64,000 bases of DNA from Muriicola sp. Z0-33 (GTDB lineage: Bacteria > Bacteroidota > Bacteroidia > Flavobacteriales > Flavobacteriaceae), in NCBI RefSeq assembly GCF_026126425.1, contig NZ_JAFMPW010000002.1, forward strand, positions 124,001-188,000, read 5' to 3'. Shown here piece after piece: positions 1 through 8,084 of this stretch. The notes below the pieces were generated by a model that was not told the DNA's origin, ran no database searches, and saw nothing but the letters and a program-made list of their open reading frames with translations. The translations under genes and the position numbers were made by a program. Within the stretch, counting starts at the first letter, position 1. Each line of letters starts with the position of its first letter.

Positions 1-528
1 ATTTATTTTATCGGACACCTCATTTGCAGATTTGATAGTTGTTTCGGAGGCTAATTTTAGTTCTTCATCTACTGTAACCTTATGTTCATTTAACTCGTGC
101 AGCGTACCATCTAACTTGGCTTTGGCTAACTTCAGGCGTTTTTTAATGTTCTTATTTCTATCAATATTTTTGGGAGAAACAATGCCGAATGCATATAAAG
201 TATACAAGAGGATACAAATAAAAAGGCAACTTGGGATTATTATTACCGAGGCCAGGATGGCAAATATAATGTTGTTGGTGTTTTCGTCAAATTCTTCTCC
301 GGCATCATTATGAAATGCTTCGTGGCAATGCCCCGGGCCGTCTATGGGCCAAAAAGAGAAGTTGATGATTTTTTCAAAAAGCCGCCATTGCCATGGGGCC
401 TTTTCTCCTGACGAATTGTGCTGATTGTAGTAGCCAATCCTGGAGGATACTGTGTTGTCTGGATTACCCCCCGCGATAACATTTCCCAATTGATCAATAG
501 AGACAAAAAAATTAGCTATATAACTCAT
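1..528 (-). CDS. Membrane protein of unknown function, 3' end cut by window edge
   Basis: An open minus-strand frame runs from an ATG at 526-528 to the left edge without a stop (176 codons seen). The N-terminal half (about residues 1-80) is soluble, with a run of aromatic and His/Cys residues (FSFWPIDGPGHCHE, about 57-70). One long hydrophobic segment follows at about 86-117, then a Lys-rich stretch from about 120 that looks like a coiled coil (KLAKAKLDGTLHELNEHK). The layout suggests an anchored protein with a helical tail. I do not recognise the family. The compact head followed by a membrane helix and coiled coil recalls small phage or plasmid membrane proteins, but that is only an impression. 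Coding is supported by the long uninterrupted frame. Confidence 0.7.
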   Translation of the reverse strand, partial: MSYIANFFVSIDQLGNVIAGGNPDNTVSSRIGYYNQHNSSGEKAPWQWRLFEKIINFSFWPIDGPGHCHEAFHNDAGEEFDENTNNIIFAILASVIIIPSCLFICILLYTLYAFGIVSPKNIDRNKNIKKRLKLAKAKLDGTLHELNEHKVTVDEELKLASETTIKSANEVSDKIN

Positions 529-790
529 GTGTTTCGCTTTTAATGATTAACCGGTGTAGTGAATTGAAAGTAAGAATAATCTTTCATAATTCGAAATTAG
601 TAATGATATATGGCCTATTTTGCGTGGTTTTGTTTATAGATTATGCCTGCCATTTTGTCTATAAAAGGGATAGGGAGACCGTATTTCATCGAAAATATAC
701 CTTAAAATTAAAGTTAGAAGTGGATAAAATGTTATACTGCACAAAAATTGGGGCGATTATTTGATTTTAATTAACGTTAAAACTAGAAGT

Positions 791-1660
791 ATGAAAATTA
801 AATCTTTAATGTTGTTCCTATTGGCAGCAATGGTAATGATTAGCTGTTCTAATGAAAATGATGGCCCGGAAATGGGCAAGTTAATAGTGCAACTTACCGA
901 TGCCCCTTTCCCGACAGACGATGTAGCGGAGGCTAATGTAACTATCTTTAAAGTAGAGGTACGTTATAAGGGAGACAAATCCGAGGGGGAAATGCCCGAG
1001 GAGGAGGGAGCGAAATCTGAAGAAAACGGATTTATAATAGTGTCTGAGGAAGAAAAGGAAGTAAACCTGTTAGAACTTACTAATGGGGTTACAGAAACCC
1101 TTGTAAATACGGAGGTACCTGCAGGTTCTTATGACCTGATCCGGGTATATGTTAAAGGGGTAAATGTGGTCCTTAAAGAGGGCACCGAGTACAACCTTAA
1201 GGTACCTAGCGGAGACGCCACCGGCATTAAAATCTTTATAAAACCAGAATTGGTGGTCGATGGGGGGTTGACATCCGACCTATTGCTAGACTTTGATGTG
1301 AGCAGATCATTTGTTCCTAAAGGAAGTGCAGATGCCATTACAGGGTTTAATTTTAAGCCTATAATAAAGGCCAGTAATATGACTATTGCAGGAACACTCA
1401 CAGGCCTGGTCACCGAGACCATAGAGGATGTGGTTACTGCTGTAGAAGGGGCACAAGTCACAGTATATAATGGGGAAGAAGTAATTACGTCTACCTTTAC
1501 TGATGCCGAAGGAGGTTATGCAATTATGGGCCTGGATGCCGGCACATATAGTATTACCATAGAAAAAGAAGGCTATGAAATGCAAAGCTTAGAAAATATT
1601 GTAATAATTGCAGGGAATAAAACCCAACAAAACACGGAGTTGGCCTTGGTGGCACCATAG
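791..1660 (+). CDS. DUF4382 lipoprotein with C-terminal carboxypeptidase-regulatory-like domain
   Basis: 289-residue predicted lipoprotein. An in-frame ATG lies 30 bases upstream, but the one used here is followed directly by a clean signal peptide ending at the lipobox Cys (VMISC, C19). Residues about 30-200 resemble DUF4382, a secreted beta-sandwich common in Bacteroidota (KLIVQLTDAPFP near the start, VPAGSYDLIRVYVKGV in the middle). Residues about 205-289 form a carboxypeptidase D regulatory-like fold (GAQVTVYNG, FTDAEGGYAIMGLDAGTYS). An acidic low-complexity loop lies near residues 70-95. It probably sits on the outer membrane or cell surface. The substrate or partner is unknown. It is monocistronic, with a hairpin terminator 20 bases downstream. 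Confidence 0.85.
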   Translation: MKIKSLMLFLLAAMVMISCSNENDGPEMGKLIVQLTDAPFPTDDVAEANVTIFKVEVRYKGDKSEGEMPEEEGAKSEENGFIIVSEEEKEVNLLELTNGVTETLVNTEVPAGSYDLIRVYVKGVNVVLKEGTEYNLKVPSGDATGIKIFIKPELVVDGGLTSDLLLDFDVSRSFVPKGSADAITGFNFKPIIKASNMTIAGTLTGLVTETIEDVVTAVEGAQVTVYNGEEVITSTFTDAEGGYAIMGLDAGTYSITIEKEGYEMQSLENIVIIAGNKTQQNTELALVAP

Positions 1661-1680
1661 TTACAACAGGCTAAAAGATA

Positions 1681-1713
1681 AAAAAGGCAGTATGGCAACA
1701 TGCTGCCTTTTTT
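1681..1713 (+). terminator. Intrinsic terminator after the DUF4382 gene
   Basis: The inverted repeat aaaaggcag ... ctgcctttt, extended by atg/cat, has a short loop and is followed by a T run. It lies 20 bases past the stop of the DUF4382 gene. Confidence 0.75.
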
Positions 1714-1769
1714 GCGTCTATTGTAACATTTATGCTTTATGGAAGTCTTCATAACAAAACATAGACCTA

Positions 1770-2519
1770 ATGAAACTATTGAAGATACTGTCATTAATAA
1801 TTACTTTGTTAACAATAAGCAATTGTAAAAATGACTCTAACAGCGGTGAATCAACAAAATTGCAAATTGCCTTTAAAGAAGATTCGAGCAAATTTACAAT
1901 GCCTCAAAAACAACTGATCCGTGAAGTGATATTTAATTCAGAAAAGGAAGTCCGCACGCTTTTACCTGAGCTCCCGGATAGTATAAAAGTAGTGGTTGAA
2001 GTTGTAGACTGGGATATTGAATCAGTAGGAGGGGTTACCGGCCGAACAGCATCTAATATACCTCCTTTAGTAGAAATTCAGGTATCTTATAGATTTCCAG
2101 GCGGGATCGCAAATGCGGTTAAAACTGCTTTAAAAGATGTTGTTTTCCACGAATTTCATCATTTATACCGCGGGTGGGCGATTCAGGATAACAAATTTGA
2201 GCAAGGAATAGCAATAGCTGCTGTAAACGAAGGATTGGCCGTTGTTTTTTCTGAAGTGTATACCAATTTGATATTGGAAGCAAATAGTCCACCAAAAGAT
2301 TCAATTGCCGATAGTTGGGTTAAAGAAATAATGGAATTGCCTAAAGATGCGGATTATCAAAAATGGATGTTTCAACATCCCGACGGCAGAACGTCTATTG
2401 GTTATCGAAGTGGAAATTATCTGGTTAGGAAAGCTTTGTCCAATTCAGGGATAGACATTCTAGAACTAAGTGAATTGACCCCCAACGAAATACTAAGCCT
2501 ATCTGGATATTTAGATTAA
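1770..2519 (+). CDS. Putative zinc-dependent protease lipoprotein (DUF2268-like)
   Basis: 249-residue predicted lipoprotein with a signal peptide ending at Cys19 (TISNC). The key feature is HEFHH at residues 127-131, followed by AVNEGLAVVFSE with Glu154. This matches the HExxH plus downstream NEG(L/M)A arrangement of the DUF2268 group of predicted zinc proteases, where the second Glu is the third metal ligand. It would act in the periplasm or at the outer membrane, and its substrate is unknown. The gene stands alone and begins 110 bases after the preceding gene. GC is lower than in the genes to the right of 8 kb. The family assignment rests on motif spacing only, so another gluzincin family is possible. 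Confidence 0.7.
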   Translation: MKLLKILSLIITLLTISNCKNDSNSGESTKLQIAFKEDSSKFTMPQKQLIREVIFNSEKEVRTLLPELPDSIKVVVEVVDWDIESVGGVTGRTASNIPPLVEIQVSYRFPGGIANAVKTALKDVVFHEFHHLYRGWAIQDNKFEQGIAIAAVNEGLAVVFSEVYTNLILEANSPPKDSIADSWVKEIMELPKDADYQKWMFQHPDGRTSIGYRSGNYLVRKALSNSGIDILELSELTPNEILSLSGYLD

Positions 2520-2994
2520 TCAATGCTATGCATAATATGGTGACATCAGATGTAAAATCTGTACGAGAGTATTGAAAAAGATTCCTTCTGTCTTGGCCAA
2601 TGAATAAACCACTGCAGATCTACCTGGCCCTGATAAAAGGGGAGGAGCTTATCTCCAGACATGCTACAAACAAAGCTATAGTTTTGCCAATCAATATTCA
2701 CAATATGCATCCCAGCTGCTGCATTCTCATGTATCTGGGGAGGTTTTCCTCTATATGATGCAGTAGTATTTCTACCAAAACCTTAATAATATCAAAGTAA
2801 AACCATAGAAATACTATGGTTTTTATATAGTGTGGTTTAAGGTTCAATTTCTATTTTTAGAATCTCAAAAATTAAAGCACTTACGCTTTATTTCCCCAAT
2901 ATAAAATTAAAATTTTGACTGTAGATTAGGTATTCCTTTGTAAGTAGGAGCATCTAATATCTAGGTTATGCAATCTTAATTAATAGGAATAATT
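2520..2994. other. Gene-free stretch with a possible gene remnant
   Basis: No convincing complete gene. About 2590-2770 differs in composition from the AT-rich flanks. It is open for about 50-70 codons in three frames, two of them minus and one plus. The longest minus frame carries coding-like sequence (MHIVNIDWQNYSFVC), and the plus frame contains RGGAYLQTCYKQSYSFAN. No start, signal or recognisable family is present, so it reads as the decayed end of a lost gene. A hairpin with a T tail follows at 2799-2825. The rest, up to the ATG at 2995, is plain AT-rich sequence in which I see no consensus promoter. Confidence 0.35.
2799..2825 (+). terminator. Hairpin with T tail
   Basis: Perfect inverted repeat aaaaccatag / ctatggtttt with a five-base loop (aaata) and a T run on the plus strand. 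The stem is also A-flanked, so it could work in both directions. It lies about 280 bases past the protease gene and may belong to the remnant before it. Confidence 0.6.
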
Positions 2995-4869
2995 ATGATA
3001 TCTAAAGCAGTAGATTCTCCATTATGGGTTACCAATAGTAGAATAAGTCAAATGCTATTACTTATAATGCTTATTATAGGCCCCTTAAGTGTAGAACTCT
3101 GTGCACAACAGCTTCGATCTAGTTTTGCTATAGATACCGCGAAAACTCAGGTATTTCCCTACGATCTTGAATTTTCCTTACAACTAATAGGTAAAAAAAA
3201 TACTCCAATAAAACATGCATATTTGTTTAGACTTAATAATAAGGAGGAAGTTATTTTTGACAGGAATACCTCTTTGATTAAACTCGGGTGGTTACGCTCA
3301 TCAAATTTGGACTCTTTGATAAACCTTAAAATTGCAAAAGATTCAGTTTCCACTATTAAGAGAATTCAAGCTAATAAAGACATAGTTTCGAAATGGACAA
3401 GAAAATCAGACAGTTTAAAGGAATTATCAATAGAGATAAACAAAATATCGAGTACCCAGGAAACTACCAGCGAACTCCTTAAACTAAAGTATCAAATAAA
3501 AAATAATGAATCAAAAATTAAGGAGTACGAAGAAGATGTAAAATATTTAAAAGATATAAGTGAAAGAACAAGGTTTATCAAGGAGAAAAAAAATGGAGCA
3601 GAATTGCTTCCTCCCCTAGAAATAATAAATCGAAATGGTGATAGCGTTACTGTAAAGATTCCACCATTAAGACCAAATAAAAGGTATTTAATTGTCGCCA
3701 CTAATGAGGCGAAGAAAGTAGCGGTTCTAGAGCGCTTAGCAAAAAATTATTATAGCAATGAAGCACTTGATGAAATAGAGCTGTTCTTGATTCCAAAGAG
3801 GAATTTACCCCAAAATAAATCAATTAAGTTCATAATAAATCCTCGGCATTTAAGGAAAGATTTGGATAATTCAAAAGAAGGATTAACCAAGTTATTCAAA
3901 TCAGATTCAGAAGAAATTCAGTACACAAAACTTCCGCCTAAACTGAAACATCCTGGTCCTTTTTTACCATCACATGTAATTAAGGATTCATCTATTGTTA
4001 TTAATCCTATGGTAGAAGGTTATCTAAAAATCAATGGATTACTTTCAACATTAAGAAATAATGGAGATCTTATAATTCAAGGTACATATGGAATTAGTTT
4101 TGATTCAATTGGTAGATTAAGTGTCAATATTAATAAACCAACTACTAGTCTTAGTTCTCGACTTAACAATATTATAAATACGCAACAGCATATTAGTTCA
4201 TCTAGGCAGTACTTGTACTTTCTTACACCTGAAGTAGATTTAAATTTTCATGAGTATAATAATTACTTTGAGGAAGTAAATAAAGTAGCCGATCAGAATA
4301 AGAAAAAAATCGAGGATAAGCTTAAAGTGAGAAGCGATATAGATAAATACTTAAATAATATAAACGTTCCTGTAGGATTGCAAACAAACACTGTTCAAAA
4401 CAATACGTTCAACTATCAATTTGTGGCTAGAAACAGCAGACTAATCAAACCAGATTTTGGCCTACTTTATTACTTTTCTGACGGGTTTTCTGGCTTTGCT
4501 CCTTACACAGGTGTACATTTTGATATTCGTCCTACCAATGAAGATGTTCCTTTTTGGCAGATTAAAGGGTGGGAAAAATTTTTGACAGTCCAGCTGGGAG
4601 TACCATTATTTGCAAAAGAGCTTACAAAGGGTGAGCGAAGAAAACATTTGGTTGGAGATACCTTTTCCCTTTACGGAGGAATTGGAATTAATTTATCACA
4701 TGCTATAAGAATTGGCTATGGAGCTATACTATTCAAATCCTTAGATGGTAATGTAAATGGGGATAGTACTTTCAAGACCAACTCTGCACATACCGTATCT
4801 GTAGGGATAAATTTAAAGCTTAAGTCCTTATTTGAAGGTATTTACGGCTCATTTAAATCTATAAAATAA
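2995..4869 (+). CDS. Exported protein with coiled coil and probable C-terminal beta-barrel, unknown function
   Basis: 624 residues, not recognised. A hydrophobic export signal spans about residues 20-38 (LLLIMLIIGPLSVELCAQQ), with an alternative Met at residue 20. A long Lys/Glu/Ser-rich coiled coil lies at about 115-205, and a second short one near 425-450 (KVADQNKKKIEDKLKVR). The last about 130 residues alternate aromatic and polar positions and end in a transmembrane-strand-like tail (FSLYGGIGINLSHAIRIGYG), which suggests insertion in the outer membrane. It is the first gene of an operon with the lipoprotein (5-base gap) and the Cys-rich peptide downstream. The gene is visibly AT-rich. A structural or export role for the small peptide is possible but unproven. 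Confidence 0.7.
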   Translation: MISKAVDSPLWVTNSRISQMLLLIMLIIGPLSVELCAQQLRSSFAIDTAKTQVFPYDLEFSLQLIGKKNTPIKHAYLFRLNNKEEVIFDRNTSLIKLGWLRSSNLDSLINLKIAKDSVSTIKRIQANKDIVSKWTRKSDSLKELSIEINKISSTQETTSELLKLKYQIKNNESKIKEYEEDVKYLKDISERTRFIKEKKNGAELLPPLEIINRNGDSVTVKIPPLRPNKRYLIVATNEAKKVAVLERLAKNYYSNEALDEIELFLIPKRNLPQNKSIKFIINPRHLRKDLDNSKEGLTKLFKSDSEEIQYTKLPPKLKHPGPFLPSHVIKDSSIVINPMVEGYLKINGLLSTLRNNGDLIIQGTYGISFDSIGRLSVNINKPTTSLSSRLNNIINTQQHISSSRQYLYFLTPEVDLNFHEYNNYFEEVNKVADQNKKKIEDKLKVRSDIDKYLNNINVPVGLQTNTVQNNTFNYQFVARNSRLIKPDFGLLYYFSDGFSGFAPYTGVHFDIRPTNEDVPFWQIKGWEKFLTVQLGVPLFAKELTKGERRKHLVGDTFSLYGGIGINLSHAIRIGYGAILFKSLDGNVNGDSTFKTNSAHTVSVGINLKLKSLFEGIYGSFKSIK

Positions 4870-4874
4870 AAATA

Positions 4875-5582
4875 ATGAAGATTAATAGTATATTTTTTTT
4901 AGCAACTTTATTGTTCTTGATGGGTTGCTATGATCCTAGTGAGGACCTAACTTCAATTGACGAATTTCAATTCAATCTCATAGAATCTCGCGACAGTCTA
5001 ATAGCCGATGGATTTTCTAGTTACAATTTTGTTGTAAAACTACCTGGTGTAAAGTATGGTGATTCAAAGGAGGTTACTTTAAAAAGTACTTGGGGCTTAT
5101 GGCCCAATGATTCTACTTCCGCTAAAATGCTTATTGAATATAATAGTAATGATGACGCCTATGTTGATACCATTAAACTTAAAGCCTCAAGAACAGCAGG
5201 TCCATTCACAATACAAGTAAATGAAGGTTCTGATCATCTAAGAACAGAAGATTTTGAATCAATTCCGCAATTACCCTCGTTTGTTCAGGTGATATCAGAT
5301 TCAATTAAATTAAAATTAACTCCTGGGAATTCTACAAAATTGAGAGCACTTTTTTTTAATAATAGTGGATTTCCCAGTGACAATACTAAATTCATTTTTT
5401 ACACTGATGCAGATGTAACTATTTTCCCTCGTGAAGTTTATATTGAATCATCAGAGACTACAGCAACATTACAGATTTCAACAGAGACCAAAGTTGATAC
5501 TATTAAAGTTTATGGGGAAATTCCTGCCCTTGGACTATCACAACCTATTATTGATACACTTAAAATTGCAATAATTAATTAA
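4875..5582 (+). CDS. Lipoprotein of unknown function, middle gene of the Cys-peptide operon
   Basis: 235-residue predicted lipoprotein. The signal peptide ends at the lipobox Cys (LFLMGC, Cys18). The rest is rich in beta-strand-forming Thr, Val and Ile and reads like one or two Ig-like sandwiches (SYNFVVKLPGVKYGDSKEV at about 49-67, KLRALFFNNSGFPSDN further on). No catalytic motif is visible. It begins 5 bases after the large exported protein and ends 16 bases before the small Cys peptide, so the three are almost certainly co-transcribed. Low GC like its neighbours. The localisation is inferred and the function is unknown. Confidence 0.7.
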   Translation: MKINSIFFLATLLFLMGCYDPSEDLTSIDEFQFNLIESRDSLIADGFSSYNFVVKLPGVKYGDSKEVTLKSTWGLWPNDSTSAKMLIEYNSNDDAYVDTIKLKASRTAGPFTIQVNEGSDHLRTEDFESIPQLPSFVQVISDSIKLKLTPGNSTKLRALFFNNSGFPSDNTKFIFYTDADVTIFPREVYIESSETTATLQISTETKVDTIKVYGEIPALGLSQPIIDTLKIAIIN

Positions 5583-5598
5583 TAAAAGTAAATACATT

Positions 5599-5811
5599 AT
5601 GAGCGAAAAATTTGAATTTACTGCTGCACAACAAAATTTTCTTAAAAAGAAATTGGGAATTGATGACATGAGTAATGTAAGATTGATTTTTGAAGTAGAC
5701 TCAATAAATACTCAAGGTATTACTGAGGATTATACTAACAAGTCTGCCAAGCTTTCGTTTATGATGTGCCCATGTCCTGATGGCGGATGGAGTTGGTTGT
5801 GTTGTCCGTGA
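5599..5811 (+). CDS. 70-residue peptide with Cys-rich C-terminal tail
   Basis: Short protein with a charged, probably helical N-terminus (residues 1-25) and a tail reading MMCPCPDGGWSWLCCP, with cysteines at 57, 59, 68 and 69. It has no export signal of its own. A leader-like N-terminus plus a compact Cys/Trp/Gly/Pro tail is how precursors of ribosomal peptides look, but no maturation enzyme (lanthipeptide synthase, radical SAM, YcaO) lies nearby. Metal binding or disulfide formation are alternatives. It is the last gene of the operon beginning at 2995, and a hairpin terminator follows about 70 bases downstream. Coding is supported by operon position, the charged start and the sharply non-random C-terminus. 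Confidence 0.6.
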   Translation: MSEKFEFTAAQQNFLKKKLGIDDMSNVRLIFEVDSINTQGITEDYTNKSAKLSFMMCPCPDGGWSWLCCP

Positions 5812-5880
5812 AATAATGATTAATGCTATGCCTACTTCACCTTTGATGGAGTGATTTGAGCTTGGAATAAGGCCAAATGA

Positions 5881-5901
5881 AAAAGGTCTAGTAGGCCTTT
5901 T
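5881..5901 (+). terminator. Terminator of the Cys-peptide operon
   Basis: The nine-base stem aaaaggtct / aggcctttt has one G-T wobble, a three-base loop and terminal Ts. It lies about 70 bases after the stop of the small peptide. Confidence 0.55.
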
Positions 5902-5980
5902 GATGTACTAGGAAGAATAGTGATGGCTAAACTTTATTTGAGGCTCATGAATATAGAGGCAAAATGTTAAACTTAATAGA

Positions 5981-6012
5981 GTAGGGGACCTTATTAAAAA
6001 AAGTCCCCCTAC
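5981..6012. terminator. Hairpin between convergent genes
   Basis: gtaggggac pairs with gtccccctac (one bulged C) across an AT-rich loop. It lies between the plus-strand peptide operon and the converging minus-strand fulvocin-like gene. No clear T tail follows on either strand, so it may be a bidirectional stop or only a structured spacer. Confidence 0.35.
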
Positions 6013-6098
6013 CAGCATTCTTGACTATAACTGTGCTTAAGGTACATTTTCTTAATGCAAAGAATTTTCCTTTGGATACAATTGATGCGCTAAACAAT

Positions 6099-6740
6099 TT
6101 ACTTGGGTTCGCAAATACCCGTACAAGAAAATACCCATCCTGTGCCGCAGCCAGGCCAAGTTACATTGCAATCAACATCTGCACAGATTTCATCGGTATA
6201 TCTACAATCTCCTCTAATTGTACCGGAAAACGCCACACTGCAATTGCAATCTACATCAGCCTTGATCATCTGAACCATTGCCTCGGGGCCGGGTCCGATT
6301 TTGGTGTAGAATTTATTTAGGCTTAAACTGTCACCATCAAAGAGCGGAAGTGCCTTCTGCCAATTATTTTCCATGAATTCACCAAATTCTAAACCAGCAA
6401 TTGAATCCGTATAAAGTGCTGGTGTAATTTTTTGAAGTAAATCATTGAGAAATGATGTCCGCTCGGTTTCCTTTAATTCTTGCAATTTAGATGCAATTCT
6501 ATCTTGCCATAACGCACTTTTAATCTTTGGGTCAAGCGAAGCGAATACATTAATTTGATCCGAGCGATGTAATTTAGATAAGGCAGTCCTAAACTCTGAT
6601 ACGGCAGATATGGATTCAGTCTTTTCAACTGTTTCAACAACATCTTCCTCCTGAGATTCCGCTTTTTTGGGGTTGCAACCAAAGAAAATAAGCAGTGTAA
6701 TAATTGGAACGATCAAATAAATAAATTTCTGTGTTTTCAT
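6099..6740 (-). CDS. Bacteriocin fulvocin C-related lipoprotein
   Basis: 213 residues. A lipoprotein signal peptide ends at Cys22 (FFGC). It is followed by an acidic linker and a helical middle domain at about 45-150 (ALWQDRIASKLQELKETE). The C-terminal 50 residues hold eight cysteines at 165, 167, 179, 186, 191, 198, 206 and 210, with the pattern DCNCS ... GCGTGW ... CTGIC. Fulvocin C of Myxococcus fulvus is a bacteriocin of about 45 residues with eight disulfide-bonded cysteines, and Bacteroidota encode longer proteins annotated as related to it. The family call is from memory of that pattern. Whether the tail is released as a toxin is unknown. The gene converges on the Cys-peptide operon and is monocistronic. 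Confidence 0.65.
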   Translation of the reverse strand: MKTQKFIYLIVPIITLLIFFGCNPKKAESQEEDVVETVEKTESISAVSEFRTALSKLHRSDQINVFASLDPKIKSALWQDRIASKLQELKETERTSFLNDLLQKITPALYTDSIAGLEFGEFMENNWQKALPLFDGDSLSLNKFYTKIGPGPEAMVQMIKADVDCNCSVAFSGTIRGDCRYTDEICADVDCNVTWPGCGTGWVFSCTGICEPK

Positions 6741-7394
6741 AACTGTATATATTAATTCAATTACAATGTAGTTTAAATCTTAAGTAGTACCAGATGGTAT
6801 TATATCGGTGGTAAGAAAAAGTGTGCAAATGGACATAAATAGCTGATAAACAAAGTAATGTGCCTAAAGAGCAAACAATTAAAACCGCGGAAATAGCTTG
6901 ATCATATCTGAGAGCTATATATAAGTCCAATTGATGCAGGGCATTCAAATTGCTTACAATTTCTTACGAATAGTTTCTGTACCAAAGCTTAACAAAATGA
7001 AATATAATAGTATTTAATGTGTGACAATTTTGAATGTCTATGTACTAATAGATAAACAAGACATATAATCCATGAAAAATACTTCCAAAGAAAATACTTT
7101 TAAAACCCGCCTTATTGAGTTCTACCATTGCGAACTACGTATCTTTAAAAGGATTTTGAATATTAAATAATTCCTCGTTTTCAGAGATGATTGGAATTGT
7201 TGGCGAGTTGATGTTCCTGCATTCTTATAATACGCACACCCCTGGTAACACCTGATATTATTGCAAATACCTGGTATATGTCCTTTTACAGTACAGACCT
7301 ATTTGAACTTTATAATGTTCTCACGTTAATTAATAAACCTTTTATTGTAACATTCCTGAATTTTAATTAACTAATATATATATAAACTTATTTT
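6741..7394. other. 654-base gene-poor interval
   Basis: AT-rich interval between the divergent fulvocin-related and GPP34-like genes. It contains a small inverted repeat TACCA-GA-TGGTA at 6788-6799, about 50 bases upstream of the fulvocin-related start and a possible operator. It also holds one small open frame with coding-like composition at 7072-7170, listed separately. No RNA gene or mobile element is visible. Confidence 0.4.
7072..7170 (+). CDS. Possible 32-residue small protein
   Basis: ATG to TAA frame encoding a strongly basic peptide (MKNTSKENTFKTRLIEFYHC then ELRIFKRILNIK), preceded by an A-rich stretch as is usual for Bacteroidota starts. The predicted amphipathic, cationic C-terminal helix is unusual for random sequence. 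There are no homology grounds, so it could be a chance frame or the remnant of a longer gene. Confidence 0.22.
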   Translation: MKNTSKENTFKTRLIEFYHCELRIFKRILNIK

Positions 7395-8084
7395 ATGATA
7401 GACTTGAACCTGGCAGATAAATTGCTGTTACTGGCATTAGATGATGAAAAGGGAACATTTGTATCCGGGCCATTTGCTTTAACTTATGGATTAGCTGGTG
7501 CTATATTATTAGAACTTTCATTAAAGGAATGTATCAAAATAGTTGACAAAAAAGTTGTTGTAAATAACTTAAAACGAATTGATGATGCTTTGCTTGATAG
7601 TTATTTACAGCTATTGGTACGTTCAAAGAAAAATCGCTCTCTTAAATATTGGGTAGAAAAGTTTGGAAACAAAGAACGATTGATTAAAAAAGAAATCCTT
7701 GATAAGCTAATATTGAAAGGAATTTTAGCTAAAAGAGAACAAAAGTTTTTATGGGTATTTAACAATGATAAATTCCCAACTGTTAACTCTAAGCCAGAAA
7801 ATATCCTACGAAAAAGATTATGCGAAATAATAGAATATAGTAAAAAGCCAACATTAGAAGAGCTTATGCTGATCAGTCTTATTGATACTTGTGGTTTAAA
7901 TAGAATAGTTTATGGTAAGGATCGTTCCAAGAGATGTAAAGGCAACATAAAAGCAATTATAGCTGATGCAAAAAATAGCAGCGCTATTAGTGCTACCATT
8001 AAAGAAGTGCATGAGGTTATATTAGCAATGCTGGTTGTGATTATTTCATCTTCAATTGCAACAACAACAGTTACGAACAATTAA
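7395..8084 (+). CDS. GPP34 (GOLPH3/VPS74-like) family protein
   Basis: 229 residues. The N-terminus LADKLLLLALDDEKGT followed by GLAGAILLELSLKECI is the hallmark start of the GPP34 fold, the phosphoinositide-binding domain of eukaryotic Golgi phosphoprotein 3 that also occurs in bacteria. The middle is helical, with a winged-helix-like element (LDKLILKGILAKREQKFLWVF). The C-terminus is hydrophobic (EVILAMLVVIISSSIATTT), matching the membrane-touching end of the fold. The bacterial function is not established. It lacks a signal peptide, so it is a cytoplasmic or inner-membrane peripheral protein. It sits alone in the AT-rich block beside the Cys-rich peptide genes. Confidence 0.8.
   Translation: MIDLNLADKLLLLALDDEKGTFVSGPFALTYGLAGAILLELSLKECIKIVDKKVVVNNLKRIDDALLDSYLQLLVRSKKNRSLKYWVEKFGNKERLIKKEILDKLILKGILAKREQKFLWVFNNDKFPTVNSKPENILRKRLCEIIEYSKKPTLEELMLISLIDTCGLNRIVYGKDRSKRCKGNIKAIIADAKNSSAISATIKEVHEVILAMLVVIISSSIATTTVTNN

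Noticed and set aside
543-764. 73-residue plus-strand frame before the DUF4382 gene
   Set aside because: No signal or domain, AT-driven composition, and its end runs into the leader of the DUF4382 gene. It looks like a chance frame.
5599-5811. Lanthipeptide or other named RiPP precursor
   Set aside because: The tail looks core-like, but no modifying enzyme, protease or exporter of a known RiPP class lies within the window, so no class was assigned.
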